DNA of 64,000 nt, taken from contig OY755040.1 of the NCBI GenBank assembly GCA_963576565.1, positions 88,093,002 to 88,157,001 of the forward strand, in the 5' to 3' direction. The notes beneath the pieces were generated by a model that worked only from the letters and a program-made list of their open reading frames with translations, searched no databases and was not told the DNA's origin. Shown here piece after piece: positions 33,738 to 44,325 of the stretch. Position 1 is the stretch's first letter, and each line of letters begins with the position of its first letter. This DNA comes from Aspidapion aeneum. Taxonomy: Eukaryota > Arthropoda > Insecta > Coleoptera > Brentidae. The translations under genes and the position numbers were made by a program.

Positions 33738-34331
33738 TACTCTGCCAATATATGGGTACCTAAGCTCACACTAGGTACTATAGTTCTAGTGTTCGTGTGA
33801 GCTAATATAATTAAAATCTGAAATATATTTTATTCAACTCCAGGCTCAATTACCTTTCGTTTGATATCACACACGACATATTTTCACTTAAACTCTATGT
33901 TTTTAAATCTATCCCCACCCTTTTTTTTAACTAAGATTTATTTTGTTTAACTCCAGACTCAATTACCTTTCGTTTGATATCACACACGCCATATTTTCAC
34001 ATAAACTCTAATTTTTGAAATCTACCCCCACCCTCTTATTTGGCTTGTGATCGATGGATGTCGTTAATTTTTAAATGGGACCATCCCGACCCAGGACCCA
34101 GCCTAGGTACTAAATTTGATTAAAATCGGGCAAGCGGTTTTTGAGTTATGCGCGTTGGTCGTTACAGACTGACATACAGACAGACAGACAGACGGCGCAA
34201 CAAAAAAGTTTCAAAATCATCTAAAACGCAAAGATATTAAAAAACTTTTGAAATCGGAGCAACTTTTTTTTTCACGAAAAAATTAGGATCACCATAGCTC
34301 ACACTACTATAGTATAGTAGTAGTGTGAGCT
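33738..34331. mobile_element. MITE-like insertion with a hairpin at each end
   Basis: The corresponding locus at 44260-44275 lacks this 594-bp segment. An AGCTCACAC...GTGTGAGCT hairpin lies at 33763-33803 and a second at 34296-34331. Inside is a two-copy tandem repeat of about 120 bp (about 33830-34030) and the run CAGACAGACAGACAGACGGC near 34176-34195. No ORF. Class unknown. Confidence 0.8.
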
Positions 34332-34416
34332 AAAAATTACAGGAAGTGCGGGCCACTGTACTCCCTTCCCGTCCATCACTGATTTGATGACGCGGTGTCA
34401 CTTTAATACAACATCA

Positions 34417-34975
34417 AGTATAGTCTCTCAACAGAAGCATTTCAAATGACACTTAAACGGTTTATAGCAAGACGAGGAAATCCTTCTGTAATTTATACAG
34501 ATAGTGGAAGTAATTTTTTTGGAGCTCGAAATCATAGCTTTATGACTTTTTTAATAAAGCTGATGAATTCAAGATTACTTAATTCAAAATGAAACCCAAT
34601 GGAAATTCATTCCGCCTCGATCTTCTCATTGGGGAGGAATTTGGGAAGCGGCTGTAAAGAGCACTAAATATCTCTTATATAGACTTGTTGGAAATACTCA
34701 AATGACCTTTGAAGAATTTTCCACGGTTACAGCACAAATAGAGTCAATATTAAACTTCAGGCCACTTTGTGCACTCTCCAATGATCCCTCAGATCTCCAA
34801 TATTTAACTCCCGGACATTTCTTATTAGGTTCTAATTTAACAGCTTACCCTGAGAAAGATGTCAAAGAAGTTCCAACCAACAGATTGAATTTTTGGCAAA
34901 AATGTATACAAATTAAGCAGTTATTCTGGAAATCTTGGTCAAAAGACTATTTGAACAGATAACAAAACAGACCCA
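34417..34975 (+). pseudogene. BEL/Pao integrase core, C-terminal part (copy P1 continued)
   Basis: STEAFQMTLKRFIARRGNPS and IYTDSGSNFFGARN contain the second catalytic aspartate (near 34500). After frame damage, WGGIWEAAVKSTK holds the catalytic glutamate (near 34645). TFEEFSTVTAQIESILNFRP, LTPGHFLLGSNL, VPTNRLNFW and FWKSWSKDYLNR follow, then a stop at 34960. Similarity ends at about 34978, where the CCGCCATTTT satellite starts. The same part recurs at 39537 and 44359. Confidence 0.88.
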
Positions 34976-34978
34976 AGT

Positions 34979-35455
34979 CCGCCATTTTGGATCCGCCATT
35001 TTGATTTTTTTAAGTTTGAGTAAAAAATTTTGTTAAATGACCTCAAGCAATATAATATTTCAAGTTTGAGACAAATCGGTTAATAAATACGAAAATCCGC
35101 CATTATGGATCCGCCATTTTGATTTTTTTAAGTTTGAGTTAAAAATTGTGTTAAATGACGTCAAGCAATGTAATATTTCAAGTTTGAGACAAATCGGTTA
35201 GTAAATCAGAAAATCCGCCATTTTGGATCCGCCATTTTGATTTTTTTAAGTTTGAGTAAAAAATTTTGTTAAATGACCTCGAGCAATGTAGTATTTTAAA
35301 TTTGAGACAAATCGGTTAGTAAATAAGAAAATCCGCCATTTTAAATTTTTTAAGTTTGAGGATAAAACTGTATTTAGTGATCTCAGGCACTGCAAACTTT
35401 CAAGTTTCAGACAAATCGGTTTAAAAATAATGAAATCCGCCATTTTGGATGCGCC
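34979..35455. repeat. CCGCCATTTT satellite, four to five units of about 118 bp
   Basis: Units start with CCGCCATTTTGGATCCGCC at 34979, 35097, 35215, 35333 and 35437, and contain AAGTTTGAG and AGTTTGAGACAAATCGGTT. Shorter versions follow the two other integrase copies (40057-40415 and 44879-45237). Confidence 0.9.
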
Positions 35456-36495
35456 ATTGTTGTAATAAAAAACGTAAATTGTAGTGTTACCAGGTTACCA
35501 AACATTACAACTACCAAGATTCAACAGTCGACTTGAAGGATTTAACTTTACTTAACAAAAACTAATTTCAAAAAAATTGCGTAAAGGATTTTTTAAAGAT
35601 GTTTTTATATAAATAATATATTTTGTTTTTCATCTACACATTTTATCAAAAATAAAATTTTTAGTCCGGCGCCGAGTTGGTCCGGTGCCCAGTTGGCGGC
35701 GCCGAGTTGGCCCGGCGCCCAGTTAGCCGGGCGAACAGTAGGCGGCGCCGAGTTAGACACCCCCCACTTTATTGGCCTAGAGCTAGAGTCATATAGGTAT
35801 ATGAAGGCTCTGATCGAAAGGTTCGTGTTGTTAAACTTAGAACTCAAACTGGAGAATTTACTCGACTCGGGGCAGAATGTTGCAAAACCACATTTGCAAC
35901 AATAGACTTTACACAAAAAATAAATTCATACTCTTAAAACCACAAATAGAATGCTCTTAATAATATTGACAATATTATATTATAAAACACACAACACGGG
36001 TGTGGTCGACGTTCAAGCTACCCTGAAAACTCTTTACCTAGCCGCGCCGCCAATTGAGTTCGATAGAGAAACTCACTCAAGGCGAAGCTGCGCCGCTCTC
36101 CCGGTCACTAAAAAAAAATATAAGTTAAGACTCGTATAAAAAATGCTCTAGCATTGTTTTTGCCGTAAAAGTTAATACGTGCAACCGGTAGAATACCACC
36201 AAAAATACCCAGTATTCGTAGTAAATAGTATAAACTCACTATAAATCCCTAAGTGTTTTTTAAGCAATAAAAATCATCGACTGTGTATAAAAGTATTAAA
36301 AATAATATAAACACGTAACTTATAAACCGAAAAATAAAACACTAAATGTGTTCACGCTTTTTAATTAGTGCCTGCCGTTGTAAGTATTTGTTAACCCTAA
36401 AATAAGTGCTTAAATACTTTAATTTACCTAAAAGTGGACGACTTGGATTTGGAAAACTAATGCTGACTTAGTATTTTATTAAAAATTTATAAAAC
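35456..36495. repeat. BEL-copy-associated 3' region with a GGCGCC minisatellite
   Basis: It is non-coding. GGCGCCGAGTTGG/GGCGCCCAGTTGG repeats run over 35665-35757, a GC-rich island in AT-rich DNA. A later block (CGCCGCCAATT, CGAAGCTGCGCCGCTCTCCC) lies at about 36040-36110. Parts recur at 40420-40975 and 45242-45797 with fewer GGCGCC units, so the region was copied with the integrase fragment and may be its LTR-proximal part. Short ORFs here have no known motif. Confidence 0.6.
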
Positions 36496-36499
36496 TTAC

Positions 36500-37718
36500 A
36501 AAAACTGTGTTGCAATAAAATATAAACAAAAAATCCAAAAAAACCACCAACCAAACTTTACCAGCACTAATATTTCTCTATCTCTAGTTGAAGTAAAGAA
36601 CAGCAGATATCTGAACTTCATCAGAGGGAGCCTCTTGTTTATTGTTAATTTCTTCACCCTCCTGAATTGACACCTTACTTTTGGCCTGGACATATTATTT
36701 GATGATTCTATTTCAAGGGCTTGAATCAACACTTCACTGCTATTATGGAAGTGTTCTCGCCGAAGTTACTTTGCTAAGTCCGTCTCGCAAGCCGTTAAAT
36801 AAAGCGATCTACCGTGAAGGGATCTCTGTAATTTTTTGGCATTTCTGGGTAAGCCAAATACATCAGCCTCCTGATATCTGCTTCATACTATTGACTAGAA
36901 ATTGACGAATATTTAATTTTGACCAATGTAAATTTCGTAAATGTTCATCTCCATACCTTCTTTCTAATGCTGCCACTAAAGCTTGTAACTTTGTTTTTGT
37001 TCAGCTGGAATAGCACGTAAAAGTCCCAGAGCAGGTTCTCGTCATCGTCCCAGCCATTTGCAGCAGCGACAGCTTCAAACTGTTGTTTGTAGGCGGACCA
37101 GGAAGACGTACAATCAAAATTTGGAGGCTTAATATTTTGGTTGGAATTCACAACATATCTCTGAGCTTTTATTTTGTTGTGTTCGCTAAAATTGTAGGTA
37201 TAAGCTGTTTTGACACATCCTGGAACTTTTCTTCCACTGTTTGAAAAACTCACATTCTGTAGTTTGGTCTCCACTTTTTCATCAACATTCTGCATTCTTT
37301 GAGTTATTTCTTCTTTAAGATCTTCGGTTGCTGTCTTGAACTCTCCTTTTAGATGTTCGAAGTTGCTCTTTATTTGATTGAAGTTTTCTTGCATGTCATC
37401 TAATCTTTTTTCAAATGTCTGTCTAATGTCGTTCTGGTTGTGTTCAACATTCTGCATCCTTTGAATTATTTCTTCCTTAAGATCTTCGGTTGCTATTTTG
37501 AACTCTTCTGTCAGCTGTTCGGAGTTGCTTTTTGTTTGATCGAAGTTATCTTGCATGCTATATAATCTTTTCTCAAATGTCTGTCTCATGTCGTTTTGGT
37601 TTTGTTCAATGGTCTGTCTCATATCGTTCTGGTTTTGTTCAATGGTCTGTTTCATGTCGTTCTGGTTTTGAGCTATTTGAGGTGCTAGAGCCTGCATCAT
37701 TTTAGTTAGTTCTTCCAT
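36500..37718 (-). pseudogene. Ty3/Gypsy-type Gag (coiled coil plus retrotrans_gag domain), decayed
   Basis: It starts at the ATG at 37718. Residues 1-165 are a heptad-rich coiled coil with repeated Q-N-Q-N-D-M-R-Q-T units and two longer repeats (FEKRL..MQ.NF.Q.KSN...). Residues about 205-240 read IKPPNFDCTSSWSAYKQQFE followed by AAANGW, the signature of the retrotrans_gag domain. After a frameshift near 37020 the reading continues as LRAIPAEQKQ, ALERRYGDEHLRN and QFLVNS. A further break occurs near 36880, and HALEIE-like remnants lie near 36720. No zinc knuckle or Pol follows. The tandem array with heat-shock-like motifs lies directly upstream. Confidence 0.82.
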
Positions 37719-37721
37719 CTT

Positions 37722-38365
37722 TGCCTAATGTCGCAGTCGGGTTTTCAATTTCCCGTCCGATTGTTAAATAGAACCTAATGGAATGTTCTGGAATATACTG
37801 GTAAATGTCTACTAGACAAATGTCGAAGTCGCTTTTTAATTATTTCTTTTGGTTCTCGAATAGATCGTCGTAGAATGTTATGGAATATTCTAGAAATTAT
37901 TTCTAATTCTTGCTTTTTAAATAACTAAGCTAATGACGAAGTCGGTTTTTGTATACCTCTTCTGGTTCTCGAATAGAACGTCGTAGAATATTATGGAATA
38001 TTCTAGAAATTCTTGCTAATTCTTACTTTTAAAATAACTAAACAAATGTCGAAGTCGGTATTTGTATATCTCTTCTAGTTTTCGAATAGAACATCGTAGA
38101 ATGTTATGGAATATTCTAGAAATTCTTTCTAATTCTTACCTTTTAAATAACTAAGCTAATATCGAAGTCGCTTTTTGGATCTTTTCTGGTTCTCGAATAG
38201 AACGTCGTAGAATGGTATGGAATATTCCGGAAATTTTCTCTAATATTATATTTTTATACTGTAAAGTTAATGTCGAACCGAACCGAACTCAATGTCGAAG
38301 TCGCTTTTTAAATATCTCTTTTAGTTCTGGAATAGAACGTATAATGTTATAGAATACTCTGCTGC
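37722..38365. promoter_or_regulatory. Six degenerate repeats of about 113 bp, five carrying a perfect three-unit heat-shock element
   Basis: Directly upstream of the Gypsy Gag start. CGAAGTCG-type anchors occur at 37724, 37823, 37937, 38050, 38163 and 38296. Five repeats contain nGAAnnTTCnnGAAn without a mismatch: 37780-37794 (GGAATGTTCTGGAAT), 37882-37896, 37995-38009, 38108-38122 (GGAATATTCTAGAAA) and 38219-38233 (GGAATATTCCGGAAA). Some repeats also have TTCTCGAAT, a TTCnnGAA pair. This is the binding pattern of heat-shock factor. A role as a stress-responsive promoter or enhancer is inferred. Confidence 0.7.
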
Positions 38366-39503
38366 CTTGAGGGGAGAGTGATATATACATCGTTGGAAAG
38401 GAAATTTCTTCAGCTTTAAAAATAAGTTTTAAAACCAGATATGTGGAACAGTAAAATTTAAGAAAATTAAAAAAAAAACAAGTTTTTTCCACTCCTCTAA
38501 TTTATTTAAATGCCTATAAAAGGTGCGCCACTGATGTAAGGGGGGCGTGTTATACATCGTTAGAGAGGACTTTTCATCAACCTTAATAGTTATTACTTAG
38601 TTGTTTTTTTCCAAGTTAAAAGTTTGCAAATAATTGGGAAAATACCGTAAGAGAGCACTTTTGAGGGGGTGAGAGGATGGATCCCCACTTTAAAAAAAGG
38701 TTAACTAGAAAAAGTCAGTTTTAAGTTATTACTAACCAAAAATAATTTTTTACTCACTCTCATTTTTATTTACTCAGTTACAAAAATGACTGATCAAAAT
38801 TTTTGTTTGATTTAAGGATTTCTACAAACACATTTATTTTTATTTCAAGGCGACTATTTAAAAAAAGATGCCTACCTTAATAAGTATTTAACTGTCTACA
38901 ATGGGCTTTTAAACAAAAATAATTTTTTGAAAAAAAAAAATAGTGTTTAGGATAAAAAATACCACAAAAAAAAAGAGAAAAAAATATTTTAAAAATGTTT
39001 CCCTTTTTTCGTACGCTAATGGAATGTGCACCACTGCCGTCAGAAGGTACTAAGGTACATTGTTGGAAAGGAAATTGTATCCGCTTGAAAAATGATCTCC
39101 AGAAGATTTTTGAAAAAGTTGATTGTTTTCGAGTTATTAGCAAAAAACTATCAAAAAGCACGTTTAAGGGGGGGGACCACCCTCCTGCCAGGGGTGCGGG
39201 GGTGGTTCCCTTTCGTAAATTGTTCGGGCGAGTCTTATGTATCGGACCCCGTAGGGCCTGAACTATTTTAGCAACTTGACTTCGTTAGCCGCCGCGAGGA
39301 AATCAAACGGCGCGAAGCGCGACTTTAATAAAAGAGCAAGGTTGTTGTCTTAAGAAAAAATTATTAAAAAATTGAGTTTTTCTTGATTTAATGTTTCCTG
39401 ATTAAAGCTAAAATAACGAAATAAATAATAATGACTAATTCTTCGTCTTTTAAAACTGGAAATCTTACTGTGCTTGCTCCACTGACTTCTTGTTTTTCAT
39501 AAG
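38366..39503. repeat. Non-coding part of unit B, with degenerate internal repeats
   Basis: Blocks such as TACATCGTTGGAAAGGAAAT (near 38385 and, diverged, near 38552 and 39055) and GCGCCACTG/GTGCACCACTG recur, so the region is built of degenerate repeats. A TATAAAAGG lies near 38514. No coding region; the 94-aa and 88-aa ORFs on opposite strands are shadows. Confidence 0.6.
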
Positions 39504-41218
39504 TTTGATGACGCAGTGCCACTTTAATACATCAAGTATAGTCTCTCAACAGAAGCATTTCAAATGACACTTAAACGGTTTATAGCAAGACGAGGAAATC
39601 CTTCTGTAATTTATACAGATAATGGTGGTAATTTTTTAAGAGCTCGAAATTAACTCAAAGAGCTTTATGACTTTTTTAATAAAGCTGATGTCACTCGTGA
39701 AATTCAAGATTACTTGATTCAAAATGAAACCCAATGGAAATTCATTCCGCCCCGATCTTCCCATTGGGGAGGAATTTGGGAAGCGGCTGTAAAGAGCACT
39801 AATTGATATAGACTTGTTGGAAATACTCAAATGACCTTTGAAGAATTTTCCACGGTTACAGCACAAATAGAGTCGAATATTTAACTCCCGGACATTTCTT
39901 ATTAGGTTCTAATTTAACAGCTTACCCTGGAAAAGATGTCAAAGAAGTTCCAACCAACAGATTGAATTTTTGGCAAAAATGTATACAAATTAAGCAGTTA
40001 TTCTGGAAATCTTGGTCAAAAGACTATTTGAACAGATAACAAAACAGACCCAAGTCCGCCATTTTAGATCCGCCATTTTGATTTTTTAAGTTTGAGTAAA
40101 AAATTTTGTTAAATGACCTCAAGCAATGTAATATTTCAAGTTTGAGACAAATCGGTTAGTAAATAAGAAAATCCGCCATTTTGGATCCGCCATTTTGATT
40201 TTTTTAAGTTTGAGTTAAAAATTGTGTTAAATGACCTCAAGCAATGTAATATTTCAAGTTTGAGACAAATCGGTTAGTAAATCACAAAATCCGCCATTTT
40301 GATTTTTTTAAGTTTGAGTAAAAATTTTTGTTAAATCTCATGATCTCAGGCACTGCAAACATTCCAGTTTCAGACAAATCGGTTTAAAAATAAAGAAATC
40401 CGCCATTTTGGATGCGCCATTGTTGTAATAAAAAACGTAAAGTGTAGTGTTACAAGGTTACCAAACACTACAACTACCAAGATTCAACAGTCGACTTAAA
40501 GGATTTAAGTTTACTTAACAAAAACTAATTTTAATAAAATTGCGTAAAGATGTTTTTATATAAATAATATATTTTGTTTTTCATCTACACATTTTATCAA
40601 AAATAAAATTTTTAGTCAGGCGCCGAGTTGGCCCGGCGCCCAGTTGGCCCGAACCGCGCCGCCAATTCAGTTCGATAGAGAAACTCAGTCAAGGCGAAGC
40701 TGCGCCGCTCTCCCGGTCACTAAAAAATAAGATACGTTAAGACTCGTATAAAAAATGCTCTAGCAGTTTTTGCCGTAAAAGTTAATACGTGCAACCCGTA
40801 GAATACCGCCAAAAATACCCAGTATTCGTAGAAAATAGTATAAACTCACTATAAATCATTGACTGTGTATAAAAGTATTAAAAATAATATAAACACGTAA
40901 CTCATAACACGAAAAATAAAACACTAAATTTCTTCTCGCTTTATAATTAGTGCCTGCTGTTACTTTAATTTACCTATATGGTCGGGCAGTCAAATTTGAA
41001 ATATTCAATTTTTGGGAGATTTTGATATAACTTGGCATGCTGTTTAAGGACTACCTACGAAGTTAGGAAAAAACAGTGATTTGCTCGGCGTCGCATTATA
41101 GGCAGCGTCGCGACGCCCTAAAGGTAAAGATTGATAGTAACCTACTTTTTGTCAAATATCTCAAAAACGGTAATTTGTAGGACAATTTTGTTTTCAGTTT
41201 TATGCAGCCAGTAGATGT
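39504..41218. repeat. Duplicated unit A, copy 1
   Basis: 1715 bp, matching 44326-46040 (offset 4822). One substitution was noticed (near 40688/45510). It contains the BEL integrase fragment, CCGCCATTTT units and their 3' region. It overlaps the B copies by TT at 39504-39505 and TGT at 41216-41218, i.e. microhomology junctions. Confidence 0.95.
39537..40039 (+). pseudogene. BEL integrase core fragment (copy A1)
   Basis: It reads LKRFIARRGNPSVIYTDNGG with the second catalytic aspartate, a stop after ARN, LKELYDFFNKADVTREIQDY, then WGGIWEAAVKST with the catalytic glutamate, a stop, and FEEFSTVTAQIES. About 60 bases present in the copy at 34417 are missing next (between AQIES and LTPGHF). It ends at SKDYLNR and a stop. 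Non-functional. Confidence 0.85.
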
Positions 41219-41418
41219 TCGGAGTTGCTTTTTGTTTGATCGAAGTTATCTTGCATGCTATATAATCTTTTCTCAAATGTCTGTCTCATGTCGTTTTGGT
41301 TTTGTTCAATGGTCTGTCTCATATCGTTCTGGTTTTGTTCAATGGTCTGTTTCATGTCGTTCTGGTTTTGAGCTATTTGAGGTGCTAGAGCCTGCATCAT
41401 TTTAGTTAGTTCTTCCAT
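41200..41418 (-). pseudogene. Gypsy Gag N-terminal fragment (second copy)
   Basis: The first 67 codons are identical to the coiled-coil start at 37718, truncated at the A/B junction near 41216, where unrelated sequence gives the last residues. Confidence 0.9.
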
Positions 41419-43205
41419 CTTTGCCTAATGTCGCAGTCGGGTTTTCAATTTCCCGTCCGATTGTTAAATAGAACCTAATGGAATGTTCTGGAATATACTG
41501 GTAAATGTCTACTAGACAAATGTCGAAGTCGCTTTTTAATTATTTCTTTTGGTTCTCGAATAGATCGTCGTAGAATGTTATGGAATATTCTAGAAATTAT
41601 TTCTAATTCTTGCTTTTTAAATAACTAAGCTAATGACGAAGTCGGTTTTTGTATACCTCTTCTGGTTCTCGAATAGAACGTCGTAGAATATTATGGAATA
41701 TTCTAGAAATTCTTGCTAATTCTTACTTTTAAAATAACTAAACAAATGTCGAAGTCGGTATTTGTATATCTCTTCTAGTTTTCGAATAGAACATCGTAGA
41801 ATGTTATGGAATATTCTAGAAATTCTTTCTAATTCTTACCTTTTAAATAACTAAGCTAATATCGAAGTCGCTTTTTGGATCTTTTCTGGTTCTCGAATAG
41901 AACGTCGTAGAATGGTATGGAATATTCCGGAAATTTTCTCTAATATTATATTTTTATACTGTAAAGTTAATGTCGAACCGAACCGAACTCAATGTCGAAG
42001 TCGCTTTTTAAATATCTCTTTTAGTTCTGGAATAGAACGTATAATGTTATAGAATACTCTGCTGCCTTGAGGGGAGAGTGATATATACATCGTTGGAAAG
42101 GAAATTTCTTCAGCTTTAAAAATAAGTTTTAAAACCAGATATGTGGGACAGTAAAATTTAAGAAAATTAAAAAAAAAACAAGTTTTTTCCACTCCTCTAA
42201 TTTATTTAAATGCCTATAAAAGGTGCGCCACTGATGTAAGGGGGGCGTGTTATACATCGTTAGAGAGGACTTTTCATCAACCTTAATAGTTATTACTTAG
42301 TTGTTTTTTTCCAAGTTAAAAGTTTGCAAATAATTGGGAAAATACCGTAAGAGAGCACTTTTGAGGGGGTGAGAGGATGGATCCCCACTTTAAAAAAAGG
42401 TTAACTAGAAAAAGTCAGTTTTAAGTTATTACTAACCAAAAATAATTTTTTACTCACTCTCATTTTTATTTACTCAGTTACAAAAATGACTGATCAAAAT
42501 TTTTGTTTGATTTAAGGATTTCTACAAACACATTTATTTTTATTTCAAGGCGACTATTTAAAAAAAGATGCCTACCTTAATAAGTATTTAACTGTCTACA
42601 ATGGGCTTTTAAACAAAAATAATTTTTTGAAAAAAAAAAATAGTGTTTAGGATAAAAAATACCACAAAAAAAAAGAGAAAAAAATATTTTAAAAATGTTT
42701 CCCTTTTTTCGTACGCTAATGGAATGTGCACCACTGCCGTCAGAAGGTACTAAGGTACATTGTTGGAAAGGAAATTGTATCCGCTTGAAAAATGATCTCC
42801 AGAAGATTTTTGAAAAAGTTGATTGTTTTCGAGTTATTAGCAAAAAACTATCAAAAAGCACGTTTAAGGGGGGGGACCACCCTCCTGCCAGGGGTGCGGG
42901 GGTGGTTCCCTTTCGTAAATTGTTCGGGCGAGTCTTATGTATCGGACCCCGTAGGGCCTGAACTATTTTAGCAACTTGACTTCGTTAGCCGCCGCGAGGA
43001 AATCAAACGGCGCGAAGCGCGACTTTAATAAAAGAGCAAGGTTGTTGTCTTAAGAAAAAATTATTAAAAAATTGAGTTTTTCTTGATTTAATGTTTCCTG
43101 ATTAAAGCTAAAATAACGAAATAAATAATAATGACTAATTCTTCGTCTTTTAAAACTGGAAATCTTACTGTGCTTGCTCCACTGACTTCTTGTTTTTCAT
43201 AAGTT
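41216..43205. repeat. Duplicated unit B, copy 2 (with second heat-shock-like array, 41422-42065)
   Basis: Copy of 37516-39505. The perfect HSE motifs recur at 41480, 41582, 41695, 41808 and 41919. Confidence 0.95.
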
Positions 43206-43312
43206 CATCCTTTTTTATACGCTTTTCGTAAGGGCTAAACGTTCGATGTCGAGCACTGTATACTTCGTATATGGACATTTCTCTCAAAAGTGTACATTTT
43301 TGGTTTCCTTCC

Positions 43313-44325
43313 TTTCTTGGTGCATAGGACATCCAAGTAGATGGCCTACTTTTATCTCGAATAGAGTCGCTCAAATACAAGAACTCACATCTGATTTTAA
43401 ATGGAGATATGTTAAAACCAGTGATAATGCTGAAGCTATTCTATCTCTTAGGTCATAGTGGACCACAAACTGTACTTTCAAACTTTCGTTTAAGATACTG
43501 GCCCTTAAATGGTTTAAAAGAAATTAAAAAGATAATTAGGTAATATATTACTTGCTTTCGATTTAATGCTACACCCGCTTCTCATGTTATGGCAAATCTC
43601 CCAAAAGATCGTTTGACAGTTTCAAGACCCTTTCAGAAAACCGGTATAGACCGGTGGACAATTTCAAATAAGATCTTCACGCTTAAGAAAAGCTCCAGTT
43701 ATAAAAGGCTATATTTGTATGCTTGGTCACCAAAGCAGTGCATATTGAAATAGTAACTATAGTTGAGGATATATATAAGTGGCACCGCGTCATAGCTATG
43801 GTAAACCAATAGTTTTGCGGTAAAATCTATGTAAAGATGCCCCAAAAAATTGTTGTTTCACTTTGTACCTGCAGTGTGCCGCTTTATATGTCCATAATAA
43901 AACACCGAGACCTTTTAAAGAAGATATAAAATAGGTACTTACCTAATAAATAAAGATCCGAAACATAAAAGAGAATCCAAAATTATATTAAAATGTGCGC
44001 AAATATTGATTTAGTTGCAAAAACGGTAATTTGTTTTGTAAAAAGTCGGTCCCAATTTGTTTGACATTAAAACAGTCAAAACAACAACGAATAGAAAACG
44101 TCATAGCCCGGCTAAATCAATATGTTCGTAACAACCAGACAAGAGTATGTATGTTCCTTTCTAATAAAATCGTTTAGAAGAAGACATAAATAAAAAGCAA
44201 GTAAAATAGTAAGCTAATGACTAATTAGTGCAGTGCCTCGTTTTGGGAATAAATACCAATAAAAAAATTACAGGAAGTGCGGGCCACTGTATGTACCCCT
44301 CTTCTCCCTTTCCGCCCATCACGGA
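43313..44325 (+). pseudogene. BEL/Pao fragment copy P2: RNase H and integrase remnants, and empty sites
   Basis: SWCIGHPSRWPTFISNRVAQ (43313-43375) matches the RNase H end of P1. At 43447 it jumps to the integrase zinc-binding part (GHSGPQTVLSNF), so about 560 bases are missing. It then parallels P1 through VIKGYICMLGHQ. Near 44074-44083 it shows the uninterrupted target of the RTE insertion, and near 44265 the uninterrupted target of the MITE. Not functional; unique to one copy of the tandem duplication. 43206-43312 is unassigned. Confidence 0.85.

Larger units (their letters stand above)
37516..39505. repeat. Duplicated unit B, copy 1
   Basis: 1990 bp, matching 41216-43205 (offset 3700). 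One substitution was noticed on reading (near 38448/42148). It contains the Gypsy Gag N-terminus and the heat-shock-like array. Confidence 0.95.

Noticed and set aside
38877..39261. ORFs of 94 and 88 codons on opposite strands, duplicated at 42577-42961
   Set aside because: Kept identical only because the whole B unit is recently duplicated; they overlap each other and lack motifs.
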